Source: an uncultured Planctomycetaceae bacterium | GTDB taxonomy: Bacteria > Planctomycetota > Planctomycetia > Planctomycetales > Planctomycetaceae | Assembly: GCA_903823545.1 (NCBI GenBank) | Contig: CAIJTL010001526.1 | Coordinates: 1-10,859, forward strand | DNA: 10,859 nt | Direction: 5' to 3' | Shown here: positions 6,756 through 10,859 of the stretch, piece by piece | Position numbering within the stretch: the stretch's first letter is position 1 | How the letters are laid out: each line of letters begins with the position of its first letter | Notes under the pieces: model-generated | Databases searched by the model: none | Seen by the model: only the letters and a program-made list of their open reading frames with translations | Told to the model about the DNA's origin: nothing | Position numbers and translations under genes: made by a program

Positions 6756-7436
6756 ATGAAATCTGGACGGACAATTTCCTCAAATCGCAACGTGCCCCGC
6801 CAAACGGTTCCGGGGCTGCGCTCCGGTCGCCGTCAGGCGGGGAGTCGTCCCGTGACGGCTCATCGTCAGCGAGGTATCGGCGGGTCCGGGAATCAACCTG
6901 CATTCTTTGCTCAAGAACTTTGGCACGAACCGCAGGACTGTGGCGAGACTCGTTATCTGATTCAGCCACCCGGTCCAGGGTTTATACACCCGGTGACTGC
7001 GGTCGAAGTGCGCGAGCGAATGTCGCTGCTCCCGAAGGGGGTTGTCGAGAAAATTGAGGTCGTTCAATTCAGTCGCATGACTCGCAAACGCCAATTGTTT
7101 CCCTGCTATGGAATGCAATGGGGGAACTCGGTCTATCTTTACCCGATCGAGGAATCGCTGGTCGAAACTTACACCCGCCCGCCAACTCCACAGCAGCAAA
7201 TCGAAGCTCGCATGTACGGTGGCCGCTGGTCAGAAGCGGGGGGCGAGTGGACATTGAGTTGGACATTGGAGACGTTGAAGGACTTTTATCTCAACAACGT
7301 CCTGATCCACGAAATCGGCCATATCCTCGATCATCGCAACACACGCACGCTGGATCGCGAGCGATATGCCAACTGGTTTGCGATCGAGTTCGGCTACCGA
7401 GCGTCACGCGGTCGTCGCGTTGTTAGCGAGAAATAG
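6756..7436 (+). CDS. Putative zinc metallopeptidase of an uncharacterised (apparently planctomycete) family
   Basis: The 226-residue product carries LIHEIGHILDH, a zincin HExxH motif with H185, E186 and H189. It is followed by RERYANWFAIEFGY (201-214), whose E-x-x-A-N-x-F-A spacing resembles the third-ligand helix of ImmA/IrrE-type (DUF955) peptidases, with E202 as candidate ligand. The conserved-looking core starts near residue 48 (NQPAFFAQELW) and includes CGETRYLIQPPGPG, VVQFSRMTRKRQLFPCYGMQWG and VYLYPIEESLVET, which I recall from planctomycete hypothetical proteins. There is no signal peptide or membrane helix, so it is probably cytoplasmic. Residues 1-45 are very basic and encoded by a palindrome-rich stretch. 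ATG 6756 is chosen because AAGGG lies six nt upstream. No ATG, GTG or TTG occurs in frame between the palindromic stretch and the core. Activity and substrate are unproven. Confidence 0.72.
   Translation: MKSGRTISSNRNVPRQTVPGLRSGRRQAGSRPVTAHRQRGIGGSGNQPAFFAQELWHEPQDCGETRYLIQPPGPGFIHPVTAVEVRERMSLLPKGVVEKIEVVQFSRMTRKRQLFPCYGMQWGNSVYLYPIEESLVETYTRPPTPQQQIEARMYGGRWSEAGGEWTLSWTLETLKDFYLNNVLIHEIGHILDHRNTRTLDRERYANWFAIEFGYRASRGRRVVSEK
6794..6858. repeat. GC-rich palindromic cluster inside the metallopeptidase 5' coding region
   Basis: Two inverted repeats lie close together. GCCCCG (6794-6799) pairs with CGGGGC (6811-6816). CCGTCA (6830-6835) pairs with TGACGG (6853-6858) and encloses GGGA-GTCG-TCCC (6840-6851). 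This density of stems is unusual in coding DNA and resembles REP-like extragenic palindromes. It encodes the low-complexity Arg/Gly/Ser segment between the start codon and the conserved core. Whether it is a dispersed repeat cannot be shown from one window. Confidence 0.4.
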
Positions 7437-7439
7437 GTC

Positions 7440-7468
7440 AGCCACTTCGCCCGCGACGCGAAATGGCT
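7440..7468. terminator. Hairpin between convergent genes, probable bidirectional terminator
   Basis: AGCCACTTCGC (7440-7450) and GCGAAATGGCT (7458-7468) form an 11-bp stem with one C-A mismatch and a 7-nt loop. It fills the 61-bp gap between the metallopeptidase stop (plus) and the DUF6580 stop (minus). On the minus strand it is followed by GACCTATTT, a weak T-rich tail; on the plus strand there is no T-run. Position and stem strength support termination. Confidence 0.5.
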
Positions 7469-7497
7469 CCAATTCGGCGTGAAGTCTGGCGAGGTCG

Positions 7498-8052
7498 TTA
7501 AGACGCGTTGGCGGTCCGCATTTGCGGGACGGTTCGTTCAAGCAAAGCGAATCCACCGAAGAGAATCGCGGTATAGCCCAAGTCGCCCAACAACGCGTTT
7601 CGGAAGAATGGCAGGCCAAGGATGTAGCAATCCACTAAGCCGCTCAGGGTGCGTGGATAGGACTCCGTAAACACGGCCCAGACACCGAAATTGGTCAACA
7701 GGAAGAACAGGACCGAGCCGAGTGTGGCCATACCAACAACGCGAGCAGGTGACTTAGTCGTTTGTAGCCATCGTCCCAACAAGCCGATGACAGCGAATGC
7801 TAGATAAACGCAAGCGGTCATTGGGATCATCACGCTCTGGTAGGCGGCGTCTCTGGTTGCATAAAGAATGACGTCACCGACGAACATGGCCGCCAACGGT
7901 AATCCGAGACTCAGGCGTCGTGAGGGCAAATAGGCCGCGGCAAAGAGTGCCATTGCGGTGATCGGTGTCATATTTTCTGGGTGAGGGAGCAACCGGCTCA
8001 TCGCGGCAGCAGCAATCAGGCAAAACAACAGGATCATTCGAGGAGTTGGCAT
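7498..8052 (-). CDS. DUF6580-type integral membrane protein
   Basis: The 184-residue product is mostly hydrophobic, with about six likely membrane segments (roughly 6-22, 31-42, 49-66, 76-95, 104-127 and 138-171). Family-like motifs are SRLLPHPENMTPITAMALFAAAYL near the N-terminus, FLLTNFGVWA (117-126), SYPRTLSGLVDCYILGLPFFRN (131-152) and GDLGYTAILFG (156-166). These match my memory of DUF6580, whose members resemble the S components of ECF vitamin transporters. No substrate is known, and transport is inference. ATG 8052 gives the expected N-terminus directly before the first membrane helix, with AGGAG about 12 nt upstream. An in-frame ATG at 8154 would add a 34-residue basic extension overlapping a structured DNA element and is less likely. 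No ECF ATPase gene is adjacent. Confidence 0.8.
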   Translation of the reverse strand: MPTPRMILLFCLIAAAAMSRLLPHPENMTPITAMALFAAAYLPSRRLSLGLPLAAMFVGDVILYATRDAAYQSVMIPMTACVYLAFAVIGLLGRWLQTTKSPARVVGMATLGSVLFFLLTNFGVWAVFTESYPRTLSGLVDCYILGLPFFRNALLGDLGYTAILFGGFALLERTVPQMRTANAS

Positions 8053-8098
8053 GTTGGTCGATAGCTCCTGGGCAATCGAAGTCAGTTTGGATGGTGAG

Positions 8099-8142
8099 TC
8101 CCGCTCAGCCTCGCTGAAACGCAGCCTGCGGAAGGGGCGGGA
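8099..8142 (-). ncRNA. Possible branched (three-way) RNA structure upstream of the DUF6580 gene
   Basis: An outer 6-bp stem (TCCCGC 8099-8104 with GCGGGA 8137-8142) encloses two small hairpins: CAGC-CTC-GCTG (8106-8116) and CGCA-GCC-TGCG (8120-8130). Together they could fold as a compact three-way junction in the 160-bp gap between the gamma-CA gene and the DUF6580 gene, 47 nt before the latter's start. The strand is assigned from the flanking genes. It matches no riboswitch class I recognise and may equally be a palindromic DNA repeat. Confidence 0.3.
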
Positions 8143-8212
8143 TTGTAGTAGCATCTCTGCCAGTTTGGGAACGTAGAAGGATTGATCTTGGGGACTGGCC
8201 GATTTCAGCCGA

Positions 8213-8830
8213 TCAAGCCAACATTTCGTCGATGTGTTTTCGTCCGAATTTCGCGAGCGACAGTTGGCCGTTGTTGACGTAATGCTTCCAGGCGTGAGCC
8301 ATCCTCGCGAGCTGTCCTTCATTGAGTTCTTTGATTTGCTTCGCCGGACATCCGGCCCACAGGGTTCGCGGCGGAACTTGCGTTCCTTCGAGCACGACGG
8401 CTCCGGCAGCGATCAGGGCTTGTTCCCCGATCACGCAGCGACTGAGCACGGTCGCACCAATGGCGATCATCGCTCCGTCACCGACCACCGACGCATGGAC
8501 CAATGCGCGATGACCGAGTGTGACTCGATTGCCCAACACACAGGGAAAGCCATGATCGACGTGCAAGATCGAGCCGTCTTGCACGTTCGTTTCTTCGCCC
8601 ACTTCGATGAAGTCGCCGTCGCCACGTAACACGCAGCCGTACCAGATCGAACTTCGAGCCTTCAATCGCACACGTCCGATTACGATCGCTCCCGGCGCAA
8701 CCCAAGCGCAGGCATCGATCTCCGGCTTCGTCCAGATTGCATCCCACAGCCCGCTTTCGTCCGGATATGGCAAAAGAGGTGAGGGCACGGGAGCCGCGTG
8801 TGCGGGAAAATTTGGAACGGAATCAGACAT
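8213..8830 (-). CDS. Gamma-carbonic-anhydrase family protein (left-handed beta-helix)
   Basis: The 205-residue product is of the YrdA/PaaY/gamma-CA type, which folds as a trimeric left-handed beta-helix of hexapeptide repeats. Repeats run from about residue 44 to 150 (APGAIVIGRVRL, AIGATVLSRCVIGEQ, IAAGAVVLEGT). The three zinc-binding histidines of the family are present: H90 in SILHVDHG, H107 in LGHRA and H112 in LVHAS. The conserved R69, D71 and Q84 (LRGD, NVQDGS) are also present. It may hydrate CO2, but many members of this branch have no proven activity. I chose ATG 8830 because GGAAGG lies just upstream; in-frame extension to 8872 would overlap the PSD1 gene. The gene starts 13 bp after the PSD1 stop, indicating cotranscription. 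Confidence 0.9.
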   Translation of the reverse strand: MSDSVPNFPAHAAPVPSPLLPYPDESGLWDAIWTKPEIDACAWVAPGAIVIGRVRLKARSSIWYGCVLRGDGDFIEVGEETNVQDGSILHVDHGFPCVLGNRVTLGHRALVHASVVGDGAMIAIGATVLSRCVIGEQALIAAGAVVLEGTQVPPRTLWAGCPAKQIKELNEGQLARMAHAWKHYVNNGQLSLAKFGRKHIDEMLA

Positions 8831-8843
8831 GTGGCACCTTCCA

Positions 8844-10859
8844 TCAAAACACAAACAAGAATTCGTTGGCATTGAACAACGCGCGGCAGAGTGCCTCTAG
8901 GCCATGTTGGCGAATGAACTCTTCGGTGCCCAATCGTTCGTCGGCAGTCGGTGCGCGTCCGAACGTCGCTTGAAAAGCGAACGTTGCTTGAGCCGTTACA
9001 TCGTTGCCCGCGTCGCGACGAACTCGTTCCGCGAACAGCATTGATTGCTGCAAGATGAAGCGACCGTTGAGCAGGTTGAGTGCTTGCAGCGGCGTGTTTG
9101 ACGAGTTCCGTTTTGGCGCGACTTGTCCCGCATCAGGGCAGTCGAACGCACCGAACGTGTCGTCGAGCTGCATCCGATGTTTGTGAGCGTAAACCATGCG
9201 CCGAAAATCGGTCGCGGCAACGAACTCTTGCTTCGAGTTAAACACGCGGACGTAGTTTGAGTTCGGTTCAAATAGATCGAAGCTGGTTCCACCGCTACGT
9301 CGATCAAGCTGCCCGCTGGTTGCCAGGATCGCATCGCGGAGAACTTCCGCTTCGAGTCTGCGTGGAGGAAACCGCCACAACAATCGCGAACCCGCATCAA
9401 CGGCCAGTCCATCATCGCGAGGAGAACTGGATTGCCGATACGTCGCTGAAGTGACGAACAATCGGTGCAACCGCTTGAGCGAAGCCACGGGCGATTTGAA
9501 TTCTCCGCTTTCAGATTTGAAATCCGAAAGCTCAGCCGCCAGCCAGTCGAGCAATTCTTGGTGCGTCGGCTTGCCGCCGTTGAGACCGAAGTCGCTGGGC
9601 GTGTCCACGATGCCGGTGCCAAAGTGGTAATGCCACAAACGGTTGACCATCACTCGAGTCGTCAGCGGATTTTTAGGGTCGGTGATCCACTTCGCGAGTT
9701 GCACGCGGCGCTGTTGTTCGGCGGCATTGAAATCGAGTCGCCATGTTGAGCCGAACGATGCGAGGCTGGCTGGAGCGACCGCTTCGCGTTTCTGCATCGG
9801 GTCGCCGCGATGCAACCGAAAAGTCTCTTCTGGAGGAACAAGCCGACCGGAGTACGTCATTGGCAATGCGGACAATTCGGCCACAGTTTTCTGAAGTGTC
9901 GCTCGTTCGGCGGTCAATTGAGCAACGCGAGCTTTCGCTTCAGGAGTCAATGTGATGGATGGGCTTGGCGGCACTCGATCCGGTGAGCCCGCGACAGTGT
10001 GCCACTTTGCACGATCCGTAGAGACCTCAATGACGTACTCCTTCGCCGTGCGATCTTTGAATTGAGCCGGTTCGCGATCACGGCTCCAAACGATGCGATC
10101 AATTTCGGACTCTTGCGGAAGTTCTAGTTCTACCCAGCCGCGGCCTGGTTCATTGGAAATCCAACTGAAGCTGTTGCCGTAGCGACCGTCGTTGATGTGC
10201 TCCAATTTGTGAATCGCGAATCCCATCAGGCTGCCTGACGCCTTGGTCTTCGTGCCTCGCGATGCGAGTGCCACGTTTTCCGGCTTCGCTCCAGTCGTGA
10301 AGACTTCCAGTTCGTCGATGCACGGCTCCGAAGCGTTCGTCGCGAAGATGGTCATCCGCACGAACTTCGCCTTCGTCGGTGCAAATTGTTCGATAAACAC
10401 GACCCCGTTCCGTTTCGCCTGCGGGTCGAGCTTTTCTATCTCCGCGTCAATGGCCGCGATGCTTGACCGCAATGTTTGTGGGTCAGGTTTCCCTGGCCGG
10501 TCACCGCTTGAGTTCGCTGGTCGCAACGCTCGCTCGCCATGCTGAACTCCCGCGAAGCAGGCTTTCATGCCGTAGTAATCGAGTTGCGAGATCGGATCAA
10601 ACTTGTGGTTGTGGCACCGAGCACACCCGACCGTCAGTCCGAGGAACACGCTGCCGGTGGTGCTGACCATGTCGTGCAGTTCATCGGCTCGTTGTTGCAA
10701 TGTCAGTCCGAGGTCTGGGCTTTTGACTTGATCCCATGGCCCGCCAACGAGGAACCCTGTCGCTTCGTCAACACCGACAGTGTCTCCCGCGAGTTGTTCA
10801 AAGACGAATTCGTCATACGGCTTGTCCTCGTTGAACGCGCGGATGACGTAATCGCGATA
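8844..10859 (-). CDS. PSD1-type protein (DUF1549 C-terminus, discoidin-like domain, DUF1553), 5' end outside window
   Basis: The frame is open to the right edge, giving 671 residues of a longer protein. It starts inside DUF1549 (YRDYVIRAFNEDKPYDEFV, LAGDT), which ends with GCARCHNHKFDPIS; the CxxCH lies at 10611-10625. A segment at about 9960-10400 (FVRMTIFAT, CIDELEVFTTG, HINDGRYGN, WVELELPQ) looks like an F5/8 type C (discoidin) carbohydrate-binding module. DUF1553 follows from about 9720 to the end: KNPLTTRVMVNRLWHYHFG, PSDFGLNGGKPTHQELLDWLA, RRLEAEVLRDAIL, GAFDCPDAGQVAPKR, NTPLQALNLLNG and C-terminal ANEFLFVF. Such proteins are abundant in planctomycetes, generally predicted exported, and of unproven function, with links to polysaccharide degradation suspected. 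The signal peptide would be off-window. A SDFKSESGEFKSPV insert interrupts DUF1553. The next gene is gamma-CA, not the DUF1501 gene often found there. Confidence 0.9.
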   Translation of the reverse strand, partial: YRDYVIRAFNEDKPYDEFVFEQLAGDTVGVDEATGFLVGGPWDQVKSPDLGLTLQQRADELHDMVSTTGSVFLGLTVGCARCHNHKFDPISQLDYYGMKACFAGVQHGERALRPANSSGDRPGKPDPQTLRSSIAAIDAEIEKLDPQAKRNGVVFIEQFAPTKAKFVRMTIFATNASEPCIDELEVFTTGAKPENVALASRGTKTKASGSLMGFAIHKLEHINDGRYGNSFSWISNEPGRGWVELELPQESEIDRIVWSRDREPAQFKDRTAKEYVIEVSTDRAKWHTVAGSPDRVPPSPSITLTPEAKARVAQLTAERATLQKTVAELSALPMTYSGRLVPPEETFRLHRGDPMQKREAVAPASLASFGSTWRLDFNAAEQQRRVQLAKWITDPKNPLTTRVMVNRLWHYHFGTGIVDTPSDFGLNGGKPTHQELLDWLAAELSDFKSESGEFKSPVASLKRLHRLFVTSATYRQSSSPRDDGLAVDAGSRLLWRFPPRRLEAEVLRDAILATSGQLDRRSGGTSFDLFEPNSNYVRVFNSKQEFVAATDFRRMVYAHKHRMQLDDTFGAFDCPDAGQVAPKRNSSNTPLQALNLLNGRFILQQSMLFAERVRRDAGNDVTAQATFAFQATFGRAPTADERLGTEEFIRQHGLEALCRALFNANEFLFVF
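9493..9528. repeat. Short repeat-like insert in the PSD1 coding sequence
   Basis: GATTTGAAT (9493-9501) and GATTTGAAA (9514-9522) are near-identical, and TTTCAGATTTGAAAT (9509-9523) resembles the 14-bp tandem repeat upstream of folD (one mismatch and one gap). On the coding strand the stretch encodes the internally repeated DFKSESGEFKS, placed between two normally adjacent parts of DUF1553 (LLDWLAAEL and LKRLHRLFVTSATYRQS). It keeps the reading frame. Confidence 0.45.

Noticed and set aside
6653..7057. 134-codon plus-strand frame overlapping the metallopeptidase
   Set aside because: Overlaps the frame carrying HEIGH; Ser/Arg-rich nonsense-like composition.
8053..8322. N-terminal extension of the DUF6580 protein up to 8322
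   Set aside because: It would overlap the gamma-CA gene and add polar sequence before the first membrane helix; ATG 8052 has AGGAG upstream and the expected family start.
10611..10625. CxxCH as proof of a cytochrome c
   Set aside because: The motif is a normal part of DUF1549 in PSD1 proteins; heme attachment is not established and the export signal is outside the window.
1..10859. tRNA, rRNA, CRISPR, insertion sequence, prophage or attachment site
   Set aside because: No cloverleaf, spaced direct-repeat array, transposase, integrase or terminal inverted repeats with target duplication were seen on either strand.

Overview
The window reads as chromosomal DNA of a planctomycete (order Planctomycetales; genus not assignable by eye). 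Three things point there: a PSD1-type protein (DUF1549/discoidin-like/DUF1553 architecture) at the right end, a large Ser/Thr kinase with the N-terminal module and Val/Pro-rich linker that I know from planctomycete kinases, and orphan proteins with planctomycete-looking homologues. Base composition is moderate (roughly mid-50s % G+C by eye), with weak and variable Shine-Dalgarno sequences and at least one TTG start. No tRNA, rRNA, CRISPR array, transposase or phage gene is visible.

Left part (1-2875) is housekeeping metabolism. The N-terminus of a sulfite reductase hemoprotein (cysI-like) runs off the left edge on the minus strand. It diverges from pgpA (phosphatidylglycerophosphatase A) and folD (methylene-THF dehydrogenase/cyclohydrolase), which lie 29 bp apart on the plus strand and probably form an operon. 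hemE (uroporphyrinogen decarboxylase) converges on folD from the minus strand. An 18-bp dyad lies in the cysI/pgpA divergent region.

Centre (2876-7436) is accessory. A 405-bp leader containing several inverted repeats precedes a 1032-residue transmembrane Ser/Thr protein kinase, whose outer part looks like a right-handed parallel beta-helix. A 376-bp spacer with two more inverted repeats follows. Next comes a small HEIGH-motif putative metallopeptidase of an uncharacterised family; its basic N-terminus is encoded by a GC-rich palindromic stretch.

Right part (7498-10859) is a minus-strand cluster: a PSD1 protein (5' end outside the window), then a gamma-carbonic-anhydrase-like protein 13 bp downstream, then after 160 bp a DUF6580-type membrane protein. 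A possible branched RNA fold lies in the last gap. The cluster converges on the metallopeptidase gene, with a hairpin between the two stop codons.

The points most worth checking are the beta-helix receptor kinase, the orphan metallopeptidase with its palindromic N-terminal segment, a short repeat that appears both upstream of folD and inside the PSD1 coding sequence, and the small structured element upstream of the DUF6580 gene. Nothing here amounts to a demonstrable new multi-gene system.
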